A stretch of DNA of 33,544 nt from Deltaproteobacteria bacterium. Its GTDB lineage: Bacteria > Desulfobacterota > Binatia > HRBIN30. Below are positions 1 to 7,601 of the stretch, one piece after another. The stretch is taken from NCBI GenBank assembly GCA_016200585.1, contig JACQEN010000054.1, positions 1 to 33,544 on the forward strand, in the 5' to 3' direction. Below the pieces are notes generated by a model. That model did no database searches and was not told where the DNA came from. It saw nothing but the letters and a program-made list of their open reading frames with translations. The translations under genes were made by a program, and so were the position numbers. Position 1 is the first letter of the stretch. The number at the start of each line of letters is the position of its first letter.

Positions 1-217
1 AGGCGCCAAGCCCGCACAGACCGAACTGGCGGGCAAAGCCCGAATGATGCCACGGGGGGGAGGAAAGTATGGCGATACGCAAACCGTCCCCACGATCTCA
101 TGTGCAAAGCCGACGAAGCGAGGTGCCGAATGCGACCGATGGGAAGATTCGACCCCCAACTCTACTGTCCGCCGCCTTTCTTTTTTTTCGACGATCTGCA
201 ACAAGCCCGGCTCGCAC
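1..217. other. Upstream region without a supported gene
   Basis: No convincing gene is seen here. The reading frame of the downstream glycosyltransferase stays open back to the first base, but the codons before position 218 give a low-complexity, charged stretch unlike any domain, so I treat it as non-coding or as the tail of something cut off. The stretch holds a run of seven G at 54-60 and a T-rich tract at 178-188. No stable GC hairpin sits directly before the T tract, so I do not call a terminator. Confidence 0.4.
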
Positions 218-1348
218 ATGTGGTCGCTGCTGTTGCTCGTCGCCATCTGGGGCGGATATGCGCTGTTCGGCCGGCGCTGGCGCATCGCGCCAATGCTGCC
301 GGCAGGCGACGCGCAACGTTGTCGCGGGCGCGTCGTGGCAGTCGTTCCGGCGCGCAACGAAGCCGACGAGCTGCCGAGCACGTTGCCGTTTCTGTTGAAG
401 CAATCGTACAACGACCTGTACATCGTGCTGGTCGACGACCATTCCAGCGACGGTACCGGCGACGTCGCGCGCCGGCTGGCTGCGGAAGCCGGTGCCGCGG
501 AACGCCTGGTGGTCATTTCCTCTCCCGACCTTCCGGCCGGATGGACGGGAAAGGTATGGGCGCAGCAACAGGGCTTTGAACAGGCCGTTGCCCTCGGGGC
601 CGATTGGGTCTGGTTCACCGACGCCGACATCCGGCACGACAGCGATGTGCTCGAGCGTTTGCTGACCGCCGCCGAGGTGCAACAGCGCGACTTCGTCTCC
701 ATTATGGCGCGCCTGCGGTGCGTCACCGCATTCGAGAAGTTGCTGATTCCGGCGTTCACCTACTTCTTTGCCGGCCTCTACCCCTTCGTGCCGATCGGCG
801 ACGACCGCTCGCCGCAAGCCGGCGCTGCCGGCGGCTGCATGTTGATTCGCCGCTCGGTCATGGACCGCATCGGCGGCATGGCCGTCATTCGCGACGCCGT
901 CATCGACGACGTTTCGCTGGGCCGGGCCTGCAAGAACATCGGCGCACGGCTGTGGCTCGGCTATCATTTGGGAGTGACCTCGACACGCGGCTATCCGACC
1001 CTGGCAGCGATCTGGGACATGGTGGCGCGCAGCGCCTACACGCAGCTCGACTACAACCCGCTGGCGCTGTTCGGTTGTGTGGCCGGCCTCGCCTTCGTCT
1101 TCTTCGTGCCGATCACCGCGATCATCTGGGGACACAGACTGATCTGGTTCCTCGGCTCCGTGGCCTACCTGGCCATGACCTTCACCTACCGGCCGATGGT
1201 CAACTACCTCGGCTGCGGCAACGCCTGGGCCTTTGCGCTTCCGCTGTCGGCCTTCCTCTACACCGGCATGACCGTGTCGTCGGCGTTGCGCTACTACCGC
1301 GGCGTGCGCAGCGCCTGGAAAGGCCGCGTGTACCGGACCCCCTCCTAA
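218..1348 (+). CDS. hpnB: HpnB-like hopanoid-associated glycosyltransferase (GT2 family)
   Basis: This is a 376-residue family 2 glycosyltransferase, a membrane-bound enzyme that transfers a sugar from a nucleotide-sugar donor. A hydrophobic N-terminal helix (about residues 1-16) is followed by the GT-A fold: VVPARNEADELP, the VDDHSSDGT nucleotide-binding motif and the DAD metal motif in WFTDADIRHD. The C-terminus has several membrane helices and ends in SAWKGRVYR, a tail I recognise from HpnB. Family knowledge places HpnB in hopanoid gene clusters, but no other hpn gene lies in this window. I chose the ATG at 218 because it starts exactly at the hydrophobic helix; upstream in-frame starts would add 58 residues of unstructured sequence. 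No clear Shine-Dalgarno is visible. A strong hairpin follows the stop codon immediately. The fold is secure; the exact sugar and acceptor are not. Confidence 0.85.
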   Translation: MWSLLLLVAIWGGYALFGRRWRIAPMLPAGDAQRCRGRVVAVVPARNEADELPSTLPFLLKQSYNDLYIVLVDDHSSDGTGDVARRLAAEAGAAERLVVISSPDLPAGWTGKVWAQQQGFEQAVALGADWVWFTDADIRHDSDVLERLLTAAEVQQRDFVSIMARLRCVTAFEKLLIPAFTYFFAGLYPFVPIGDDRSPQAGAAGGCMLIRRSVMDRIGGMAVIRDAVIDDVSLGRACKNIGARLWLGYHLGVTSTRGYPTLAAIWDMVARSAYTQLDYNPLALFGCVAGLAFVFFVPITAIIWGHRLIWFLGSVAYLAMTFTYRPMVNYLGCGNAWAFALPLSAFLYTGMTVSSALRYYRGVRSAWKGRVYRTPS

Positions 1349-1380
1349 CCTCCCCGCAGCAGGTCGTGCTGCGAGGGAGG
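1349..1380 (+). terminator. Strong hairpin directly after the hpnB stop codon
   Basis: Arms CCTCCC (1349-1354) plus CGCAGCA (1355-1361) pair with TGCTGCG (1367-1373) plus GGGAGG (1375-1380), with one bulged A at 1374 and the loop GGTCG. There are 13 base pairs beginning one base after the stop. No T tract follows, so it may act as a transcript-end stabiliser or a weak terminator. Confidence 0.55.
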
Positions 1381-1607
1381 GAAATGCCCAGGCGGCATCC
1401 TAGCGTAACTCCGGCCACGGAAAGGGTCAGGGTGGGGACCTCACGTCGATTGACTCAAGCCTGCCCCCGTTCTTAAGTCGATCCGCTAGCAAAATTGGAT
1501 CAACGCAATGGCAGAAGCATGCAAGGAAGTGCCGGCCGGCTTTGCCGGCGGTACCGAGCCCATCGGAGCGCGCAGCGCGCACGGGGGCCAATTGCAAAGG
1601 AAGGCTT
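1381..1607. other. Intergenic region with hairpin before the acyl-CoA dehydrogenase pair
   Basis: No gene is seen. The region contains a perfect hairpin GCCGGC-TTT-GCCGGC at 1535-1549 and the ribosome binding site AAAGGAAGG just before the ATG at 1608. A TTGACTCAAGC string near 1450 recurs upstream of the LLM oxidoreductase near 26878. The promoter of the downstream genes should lie here, but no convincing -35/-10 pair stands out. Confidence 0.4.
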
Positions 1608-2726
1608 ATGAACTTCGATTTCTCCGATGATCAGAAACTGTTGCGCAAAACGGCTCGCGAGTTTCTCAGCGAACATGCACCGCTGACGCTCTGTCGCGCG
1701 GTGCTCGAATCGGACGCCTCGTATTCCGATACGTTGTGGAAATCGACCGCCGAGCTCGGCTGGCAAGGCACGTCGATTCCCGAAGAGCACGGCGGCGCCG
1801 GCTTCGGGCACCTCGAAATGGCAGCGCTCGCCGAGGAGATCGGCTATGCGCTCACCCCGATCCCGTTTTCGTCGAGCGTCTATTTGGCCACCGAAGCGCT
1901 GTTGCTGGCCGGCACGGAGAAACAGAAGCAGGCGTATCTGCCGAGACTTGCGAGCGGCGAGCTCATCGGGACGTTTGCGCAAGCCGAGCAAGCCGGGGAG
2001 TCGGCGACTCCGGCAACGACGCTGAGCCAGAAGGCTCTGACGGGCAACAAGCTTCCGGTGCCCGACGGCGACGTCGCCCACTTCGCGGTCGTGTCCGCCA
2101 AGAGCGGCAAGAACGTCGGCCTAGCCTTGGTCGACCTCGCCGCCAACGGAGTGGCGCGACGGAAAATCCGATCGATCGATCCAAGCCGCTCCCTGGCGGC
2201 AATCGACTTCGATGGCGCCGCGGCGCAGTGGCTGGGCGACGCGCCGTGCGGCGCCGAGACCATTCGCCAGCTGATCGACCGCGCGGCAGTCCTGTACGCC
2301 TTCGAACAGCTCGGTGGCGCCACTCGAGCGTTCGAAATCACGCGCGAGTTTACGCTCGGACGCTATGCGTTCGGCCGCCCGGTGGCTTCGTTCCAGGCGA
2401 TCAAGCATCGCTTGGCGGACCTCTACGTCGAGATCGAGTTGGCGCGGTCGAACAGCTACTACGGTGCCTGGGCGCTGGCCAACAACGCTCCGGAGCTGGG
2501 TGTTTCTGCCTGCGGCGCACGCGTCAGTGCCAGCGACGCCTTCGAGCTCGCCGGCAAGGAAATCGTTCAGCTGCACGGCGGCGTCGGTTTCACCTGGGAA
2601 TACGATTGCCATCTTTTCTACCGGCGCGCCAAGTGGATGAGCGCGATTCTCGGCAATCCCAATATCTGGCGCGATCGGCTGATCGAACGACTACAGGCGG
2701 GAAACGACGTCGGGCGTCGGGCGTAG
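1608..2726 (+). CDS. Acyl-CoA dehydrogenase family protein (smaller subunit-like, 372 aa)
   Basis: This is an FAD-dependent enzyme of the acyl-CoA dehydrogenase family, which introduces an alpha-beta double bond into acyl-CoA thioesters. The N-terminus (FSDDQKLLRKTAREFL) is the typical helical domain. The FEQLGGATRAFEIT segment (about 232-244) and GRYAFGRPVASFQAIKH (about 251-267) are the family's C-terminal helical signatures, and LHGGVGFTWEYD lies near the C-terminus. The middle beta domain is shortened and degenerate compared with canonical members. The ATG at 1608 is preceded by AAAGGAAGG at good spacing. The next gene begins 29 bp after this stop, and the pair resembles adjacent fadE genes whose products form heterotetramers (for example ChsE4-ChsE5 in mycobacterial steroid side-chain degradation). 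Substrate is not deducible. Confidence 0.9.
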   Translation: MNFDFSDDQKLLRKTAREFLSEHAPLTLCRAVLESDASYSDTLWKSTAELGWQGTSIPEEHGGAGFGHLEMAALAEEIGYALTPIPFSSSVYLATEALLLAGTEKQKQAYLPRLASGELIGTFAQAEQAGESATPATTLSQKALTGNKLPVPDGDVAHFAVVSAKSGKNVGLALVDLAANGVARRKIRSIDPSRSLAAIDFDGAAAQWLGDAPCGAETIRQLIDRAAVLYAFEQLGGATRAFEITREFTLGRYAFGRPVASFQAIKHRLADLYVEIELARSNSYYGAWALANNAPELGVSACGARVSASDAFELAGKEIVQLHGGVGFTWEYDCHLFYRRAKWMSAILGNPNIWRDRLIERLQAGNDVGRRA

Positions 2727-2755
2727 GACGACGAGCGAACCAATTGGAGGCTGTG

Positions 2756-3997
2756 ATGGATTTCAACGACACTCCCGAGGAAGAAACGTTCCGCGCCCAA
2801 GCGCATGCCTGGCTCGACGCCAACGCCGAACGCCTGCAACCGGGCGAACGTGCGGCCGGGCTCGAAAGCCGTGCCGATCCGGACGCGATCAAGAAGGCGC
2901 AAGCCTGGCAGGCCAAGAAGGCCGACGCCGGATGGGCGTGCATTACCTGGCCGAAGGAATACGGCGGACGCGGGGCGACGGCGATTCAGAACGTCATCTG
3001 GAACCAGGAAGAAGCGAAGTACAAGACGCCACCCAACATTTTCGGGATCGGCCAGGGCATGCTTGGACCGACGATCATGGTGCACGGCAGCGACGAGCAG
3101 AAACAACGCTACCTCAATCCGATGTTGCGCGGTGCGGAGATCTGGTGTCAGCTGTTCAGCGAGCCCGCCGCAGGCTCCGATCTTGCGGGCCTGCGCACAA
3201 CGGCGGTACGCGACGGCGACGAGTGGACCCTCAACGGTCAAAAGATCTGGACCACCGGTGCTCAGTACTGCAAATGGGGAATGATCGTCACCCGCACCGA
3301 TGCGACCGCGGAGAAGCACAAAGGCATCACGTATTTCATCGTCGACATGCAGTCGCCGGGCATCGAGATCCGGCCGATCAAGCAGATCAATGGCATGTCG
3401 AGCTTCAATGAAGTCTTCTTCAGTGATGTTCGCGTCGCCGACCGCAACCGCGTCGGTGCCGTGAATGACGGTTGGCGCGGAGCCCTGACCACGTTGATGA
3501 ACGAACGCCATTCGATCGGTGGTGGCGCCGGCGGACCGGATTTCGGCAACCTCCTTCAGATCGCTCGGCGGATCGAGTGGAACGGCCGTCCGGCGATCGA
3601 AGACGCCGGCGTGCGCCAGCACCTGGCGCGTTTCTACATTCGCCTCAAAGGCCTCCAGTACACCACCTACCGCACGCAGACGGCGCTGTCGCGCGGGCAG
3701 ACTCCGGGCCCGGAAAGCTCGATCGGCAAGCTGGTCGGAGCACCGCTGCGCCAGGAAATGTCGGCCTTTGCCATCGACCTGCAAGGCGCAGCCGGAGCCA
3801 TCGCCGACCGCGACGCGGCGCTTGAAGAAGGGGCTTGGCAGGCGGCATACCTCGGATCTCCCGGCTTGCGTCTGGCCGGCGGCACCGACGAGATCCTGCG
3901 CAACATCATCGCCGAGCGTGTGCTCGGCTTGCCGCCGGAAATTCGCGCCGACAAGGGCATGGCGTTCAAGGATATTCCGACCGGCAACAAGAGCTGA
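2756..3997 (+). CDS. Acyl-CoA dehydrogenase family protein (larger subunit-like, 413 aa)
   Basis: This is a second FAD-dependent acyl-CoA dehydrogenase. The N-terminus is NDTPEEETFRAQAHAWLDAN, the FAD/substrate segment CQLFSEPAAGSDLAGLRT lies at about 131-148, and the C-terminus carries GGTDEILRNIIAERVLGLPP. At the position where medium-chain dehydrogenases carry the catalytic Glu before G-T, this protein reads Gly-Gly-Thr. The base must therefore sit elsewhere (as Glu does in isovaleryl-CoA-type enzymes) or be supplied in the partner subunit. TTGGAGG precedes the ATG at 2756. The gene lies 29 bp downstream of the smaller dehydrogenase and is almost certainly in the same transcript. The two together suggest a heteromeric dehydrogenase acting on a bulky acyl-CoA; that is inference from gene pairing and length. 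Confidence 0.9.
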   Translation: MDFNDTPEEETFRAQAHAWLDANAERLQPGERAAGLESRADPDAIKKAQAWQAKKADAGWACITWPKEYGGRGATAIQNVIWNQEEAKYKTPPNIFGIGQGMLGPTIMVHGSDEQKQRYLNPMLRGAEIWCQLFSEPAAGSDLAGLRTTAVRDGDEWTLNGQKIWTTGAQYCKWGMIVTRTDATAEKHKGITYFIVDMQSPGIEIRPIKQINGMSSFNEVFFSDVRVADRNRVGAVNDGWRGALTTLMNERHSIGGGAGGPDFGNLLQIARRIEWNGRPAIEDAGVRQHLARFYIRLKGLQYTTYRTQTALSRGQTPGPESSIGKLVGAPLRQEMSAFAIDLQGAAGAIADRDAALEEGAWQAAYLGSPGLRLAGGTDEILRNIIAERVLGLPPEIRADKGMAFKDIPTGNKS

Positions 3998-4058
3998 CAT
4001 CCGTCTTTCTGCGGCTCTGCGGTGAAGCGTTTCTCGGTCCACTAGGCTCGGCGCCACA

Positions 4059-5261
4059 ATGTCCGGTTCGCAGCGCCGCGCCTTCGCCCTGCTCTTCGTC
4101 TGCCTGGTGTGCATCGGCATGGGGCAGTCGATGTTATTTTCGATTCTGCCGCCGGCGGCGCGGCAGATCGGCATCACGCCGTTTCAGGTATCGACGATCT
4201 TCGCCACCTCGGCGTCGCTGTGGGTTTTCATCAGCCCGATGTGGGGCCGGCGCAGCGACGTATCGGGCCGGCGTAAGATTATCCTGATCGGCTTGCTCGG
4301 CTACGCGACATCGATGGCCTCGCTGGCAACGGTCATCAAGATCGGCATTGCCGGCTGGCTTCCGGCGGCACTGATCTATCCGATGCTGATCGCTTCGCGC
4401 TGCATCTTCGCGTTGATCGGTTCCGGAACCGGACCCGCCTCTCAGGCCTACATTGCCGACCGCACGACCCGTCACGACCGCACAGCCGGGGTTGCCCTGG
4501 TCAGCGCGGCGATGGGACTGGGCGAAACCATCGGCCCGGGCGTCGGAGCGGCGCTGGCCACCGTCGGGCTGCTGGCCCCGATCTACCTGTCGGCGGCACT
4601 CGCCGTGGTCAGCGCTCTGACGATCTGGAATTACCTACCCGAGGAAGGTGTGCCGATCGCCCAGGCCCATGAACGTCCACCGCGCATGCGCCCGAACGAT
4701 CGCCGGGTGCTGCCCTTCCTCCTGGTCACGACGGCGCTGCAAGCGGTCCGCGCCACGACCGTGATCACCCTCGCCTTCTTCCTGCAGGATACCTTGTCGC
4801 TCGACGCGCATCAGACGGTGCAATACTCCGGCATCGGCTTCGTCGTTCTGGCCGTGTCGGGGTTGTTTGCACAATTGGTCGTCGTGCAACGCTTCCGGCC
4901 CGCCGCTCGGTACTTGATGCGTGTCGGCGTCGCGCTGATGGTCGTGGCCTTCCTGCTGTTCGTGTTCGGCAGCTCGCTGCCGATTTATCTCGTGGCCCTG
5001 CTCAATCTCGGACTCGGTTTGGGGTTGGTTCGCCCGGGCTCGGCGGCAGCAGCCTCGCTGTCGGTGGAGCCGAACGAGCAAGGGTCGGTGGCGGGACTAC
5101 TCGGTGGCATCTCGGTGATCGGCAACGTATTCGGGCCCATGCTGGGGACGACGCTCTACGGCTACAAGCACACCGGGCCGTACATCCTGAACGCGGCCAT
5201 CATGAGCGTGGTGCTGATCCTGGTGTTCACCAGCCGGCGCATTCGCAACGTCCGCGTATGA
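4059..5261 (+). CDS. MFS transporter (drug/solute exporter type)
   Basis: This is a 400-residue Major Facilitator Superfamily protein with about twelve hydrophobic segments. The cytoplasmic loop between helices 2 and 3 carries GRRSDVSGRRK, the family's motif A. GLGETIGPGVGAAL resembles the motif C antiporter signature of drug exporters in helix 5. The ATG at 4059 follows the dehydrogenase stop by 61 bp and has only a weak purine stretch upstream. It may be co-transcribed with the dehydrogenase pair and export or import a related compound, but the substrate cannot be read from sequence. Confidence 0.85.
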   Translation: MSGSQRRAFALLFVCLVCIGMGQSMLFSILPPAARQIGITPFQVSTIFATSASLWVFISPMWGRRSDVSGRRKIILIGLLGYATSMASLATVIKIGIAGWLPAALIYPMLIASRCIFALIGSGTGPASQAYIADRTTRHDRTAGVALVSAAMGLGETIGPGVGAALATVGLLAPIYLSAALAVVSALTIWNYLPEEGVPIAQAHERPPRMRPNDRRVLPFLLVTTALQAVRATTVITLAFFLQDTLSLDAHQTVQYSGIGFVVLAVSGLFAQLVVVQRFRPAARYLMRVGVALMVVAFLLFVFGSSLPIYLVALLNLGLGLGLVRPGSAAAASLSVEPNEQGSVAGLLGGISVIGNVFGPMLGTTLYGYKHTGPYILNAAIMSVVLILVFTSRRIRNVRV

Positions 5262-5368
5262 GGCATCGGCGCGACACTGCGAAAGCAATTTGACAGCTGT
5301 TGCAAAGAGCGACTAAGGGGTGATGTCTCAGTTTGACTGCAAATCAACCAAATGCGCTCTCGATGACC

Positions 5369-5467
5369 TCTCCCCTTTGTCCCCTCTCCGACGCGGCGAG
5401 GGGACGGACCAGGCCCCAAATCAGCATCTTCACGCCCCTTTCCGTGTCGGGAAGGGGACCAAAGGGT
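5369..5467. repeat. Compound palindromic (REP-like) element
   Basis: This stretch of about 100 bp folds into a branched structure. An outer stem pairs CCCCTTTGTCCCC (about 5372-5384) with GGGGACCAAAGGG (about 5453-5466, one bulge). Inside are GTCCCCTC...GAGGGGAC (5379-5386 with 5398-5405), which competes in part with the outer stem, and CCCCTTTCC-GTGTC-GGGAAGGGG (5435-5456). This C-rich/G-rich palindrome style is typical of dispersed intergenic repeats. It lies between the MFS gene and the glycerophosphodiesterase and has no coding character. Confidence 0.6.
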
Positions 5468-5511
5468 TAGGTTCTGTCGCACAACGACCAACGCCAGAAT
5501 TTCGATCGAGA

Positions 5512-6423
5512 ATGAAATCCGTAGGTGCTCGAAACTGGCTCTTGGCGGCCGTCGTATGCGGCGCAGCCGCTTGCGGCAATGATGGCGATCCGACCGCCGC
5601 GTCAACGGTCGCGGCCAACTCCGTGGTCCACGATCGATTGGTGCAACTGGCGCCAGCCGCGGTCTTCGCCCACCGCGGCCAGGGACCAACGCGGGCGGGC
5701 GATCCCTATCCCGAGAATTCTCTCGCCGCCTTTCGCGCCGCCATCGAGCAACACACCGATGGTTTGGAGATGGACAGCGAGCTGACCGTGGACGGGCAGC
5801 TGGTCCTGATGCACGACGACACCGTCGATCGAACGACCGAGTGCCATGGATGCGTCAGCGCTTTGACCTTCGACGAGATCCGCCACTGCCGGCTACTCGA
5901 TGGGCACGGGCAGCCGACAGACCAGGTGCCGCCGACGCTCGACGAAGTCTTCCAGCTGCAGCCGACGAACGTCCTGGTCAACGTCGAGTTGAAGATTTTC
6001 GGCACGATGTGTCGAACCCCTGGGCATGGCCCCGCCGACATCGCTGCGGCAATGGTCACGACCTTGCGCCGCCTCGGAGTCGAGCGGCGGACCCTCGTGC
6101 AGTCGTTCGACGCCGACGCGCTGACCGTGGTCAAGACACAGGCGCCCGACATCTACACGGCCTTTCTGGTCAACGGGCTGAAACCCGCCGACGTCGCCAA
6201 AGCGGTCGACATCCGTGCCGATGCCATTCAGCCGGGTGGTGCCTTTCCCTTCCTCGTACTGCCGCCGGCGAATTTGCGCGCCGCACTCGACGCCGGGTTA
6301 CAAGTGATCGTCTGGACCGTCGACGACATCAACTCGATGAACACCCTGCTCGACAATCATGTCAGCGGCTTCATCACCGACGACCCGGTCCTGGCGCAGA
6401 ATGTCGTGAGGCAGCGGCACTAG
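5512..6423 (+). CDS. Glycerophosphodiester phosphodiesterase family lipoprotein
   Basis: This is a 303-residue GDPD-family TIM barrel that hydrolyses glycerophosphodiesters to glycerol-3-phosphate and an alcohol. The start at 5512 gives a lipoprotein signal peptide ending in GAAAC, with the lipidated Cys at residue 21, so the enzyme should be membrane-anchored outside the cytoplasm. Catalytic and metal motifs are all present: HRG (54-56), PEN (68-70), LEMDSELTVDG (85-95) and HDDTVDRTT (101-109). Later NVELK and a C-terminal VIVWTVDD (the family's W-T-V/N-D motif) complete the barrel. Longer upstream starts would read through the palindromic repeat and are rejected. Specificity among GDPDs is unknown. 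Confidence 0.88.
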   Translation: MKSVGARNWLLAAVVCGAAACGNDGDPTAASTVAANSVVHDRLVQLAPAAVFAHRGQGPTRAGDPYPENSLAAFRAAIEQHTDGLEMDSELTVDGQLVLMHDDTVDRTTECHGCVSALTFDEIRHCRLLDGHGQPTDQVPPTLDEVFQLQPTNVLVNVELKIFGTMCRTPGHGPADIAAAMVTTLRRLGVERRTLVQSFDADALTVVKTQAPDIYTAFLVNGLKPADVAKAVDIRADAIQPGGAFPFLVLPPANLRAALDAGLQVIVWTVDDINSMNTLLDNHVSGFITDDPVLAQNVVRQRH

Positions 6424-6433
6424 GCTTCTTGAA

Positions 6434-6537
6434 GGGCAGGACATGTTGCGCACGAGTCAAGGTTGCGAAGGCAGCCCGGAGCGAGCCGAAGGCGAGCGCC
6501 CGTCGCACTTACGGTCCGAGGCCCTGCCTCGCTAGGA
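6434..6537 (+). repeat. Dispersed ~104-nt repeat, copy A
   Basis: This segment is recognisably the same as 32382-32486, same strand, with about four fifths identity by eye over the last 84 nt and one single-base indel near the 5' end. The 3' end is a hairpin CGAGGC-N3-GCCTCG followed by CTAGGA; both arms are identical in the two copies while the loop differs (CCT here, CAC there). Flanking segments TGCG...CGCA and an internal GCC-GAA-GGC can also pair in both. It starts 10 bp after the GDPD stop and ends 14 bp before the dehydrogenase start, so it could lie in that gene's leader. It may be a structured RNA, a small mobile repeat or both. Confidence 0.7.
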
Positions 6538-6551
6538 ATCCGGGTTCGTCG

Positions 6552-7538
6552 ATGCCATTCTTGCTGACCAACCGCGAGCTCCTCGACGGCTATGGCGAAC
6601 GCTTACACGAGGTGTACCGCCGGTGCTCGATCCACTTCGATCCACTCACCCTTCCCGAGGCAGAGGAACAGCGTTTCGACGACACGACGCTGGCGGCCAT
6701 CGAGCTCGCGGTTTTTACGGGCGTTTGGGAAGCCGACCCCGTCTTTACACGGCGTTTCCTCGGCAGCTGTTTGCGGGCTCGCAACTTGCGCTGGTTGCAT
6801 CTGCCCAACGCCGGCATCGACCATCCGGTGTTCGGCCAGTTGCTGGCGCAAGGGGTCCGACTGACGACTTCGTCCGGCGCCACCGCCGAGCCGATTGCGC
6901 AAACCGCGATCGCCGGCTTGCTGGCGTTGGCACGCGGCTTTCCACGTTGGGCCGAAGCGCAACGCCAACACCGCTGGCAGCCGCTGCGTAGCGGCCGTCC
7001 CGACCTGCGCGGGCAGACGATGGTTCTCGTCGGTGTGGGCGCGATCGGCAACCAGATCGCCCGACTGGCGCAGGTGCTGGGACTACGTGTCGTCGGCATT
7101 CGCCGCAGCCCGCGGCAAGCGGGCGATCACGTCGACGAGATGCATGCACCCGGCCGGTTGAACAAGCTGCTGCCGCAAGCCGATTGGCTGGTGCTCGCCT
7201 GTCCGCTGACCGACGAGACGCGCCATCTCATCGACAGCAAGGCCCTGGCGAGACTGCGTCCGTCAGCCCACGTCATCAACGTAGCGCGTGGCGCCGTCGT
7301 CGACGAAGCGGCGTTGACGGCCGCGCTGCAAGACAAGCGCCTCGCCGGCGCCTACCTTGACGTGTTCGTCACCGAGCCGCTGCCGCAGGATTCGCCGCTT
7401 TGGGATCTACCGAACGTCATCGTCTCGCCGCACGACTGCGACGGCTCGTCGGGCAATGCGGAGCGCATCAGCGAGCTCTTCCTGCAAAATCTAGAGCGCT
7501 GGGCTCGCGGGGAAGCATTGGAAAATGAGGTCAAGTGA
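6552..7538 (+). CDS. D-2-hydroxyacid dehydrogenase family protein
   Basis: This is a 328-residue NAD(P)-dependent D-2-hydroxyacid dehydrogenase, interconverting 2-keto acids and D-2-hydroxy acids in the cytoplasm. The Rossmann dinucleotide motif VGVGAIG lies at 160-166, after the hinge segment. The catalytic triad of the family is visible as Arg in VINVARGAVVDE (R246), Glu in VFVTEPLP (E275) and His in SPHDCDG (H294). The last motif is unusual, since most members read S/TPHIAG. The ATG at 6552 is chosen because upstream codons run into the dispersed repeat; the AGGA at the repeat's end is 14 nt away, a long spacing. The actual 2-keto acid is not deducible. Confidence 0.88.
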   Translation: MPFLLTNRELLDGYGERLHEVYRRCSIHFDPLTLPEAEEQRFDDTTLAAIELAVFTGVWEADPVFTRRFLGSCLRARNLRWLHLPNAGIDHPVFGQLLAQGVRLTTSSGATAEPIAQTAIAGLLALARGFPRWAEAQRQHRWQPLRSGRPDLRGQTMVLVGVGAIGNQIARLAQVLGLRVVGIRRSPRQAGDHVDEMHAPGRLNKLLPQADWLVLACPLTDETRHLIDSKALARLRPSAHVINVARGAVVDEAALTAALQDKRLAGAYLDVFVTEPLPQDSPLWDLPNVIVSPHDCDGSSGNAERISELFLQNLERWARGEALENEVK

Positions 7539-7601
7539 CGAGTTGTTGGGTTTGGGAGATTGATCCATCGGGCTTCGAAGCGAGCCGAACAACATAACAA
7601 C

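Noticed and set aside
178-188. T-rich tract as a terminator of an upstream gene
   Set aside because: No stable GC hairpin lies directly before it; only a 5-bp CGAAT/ATTCG pairing further upstream.
2618-4177. Long minus-strand open frame opposite the second acyl-CoA dehydrogenase
   Set aside because: The translation has no domain and lies wholly over a clear dehydrogenase with a good ribosome binding site; high GC gives long antisense frames.
5290-5318. TTGACA box upstream of the palindromic repeat as a promoter for the GDPD gene
   Set aside because: The -35 box is perfect, but no acceptable -10 lies 16-18 bp downstream (ACTAAG/CTAAGG only), so it is not listed as a feature.
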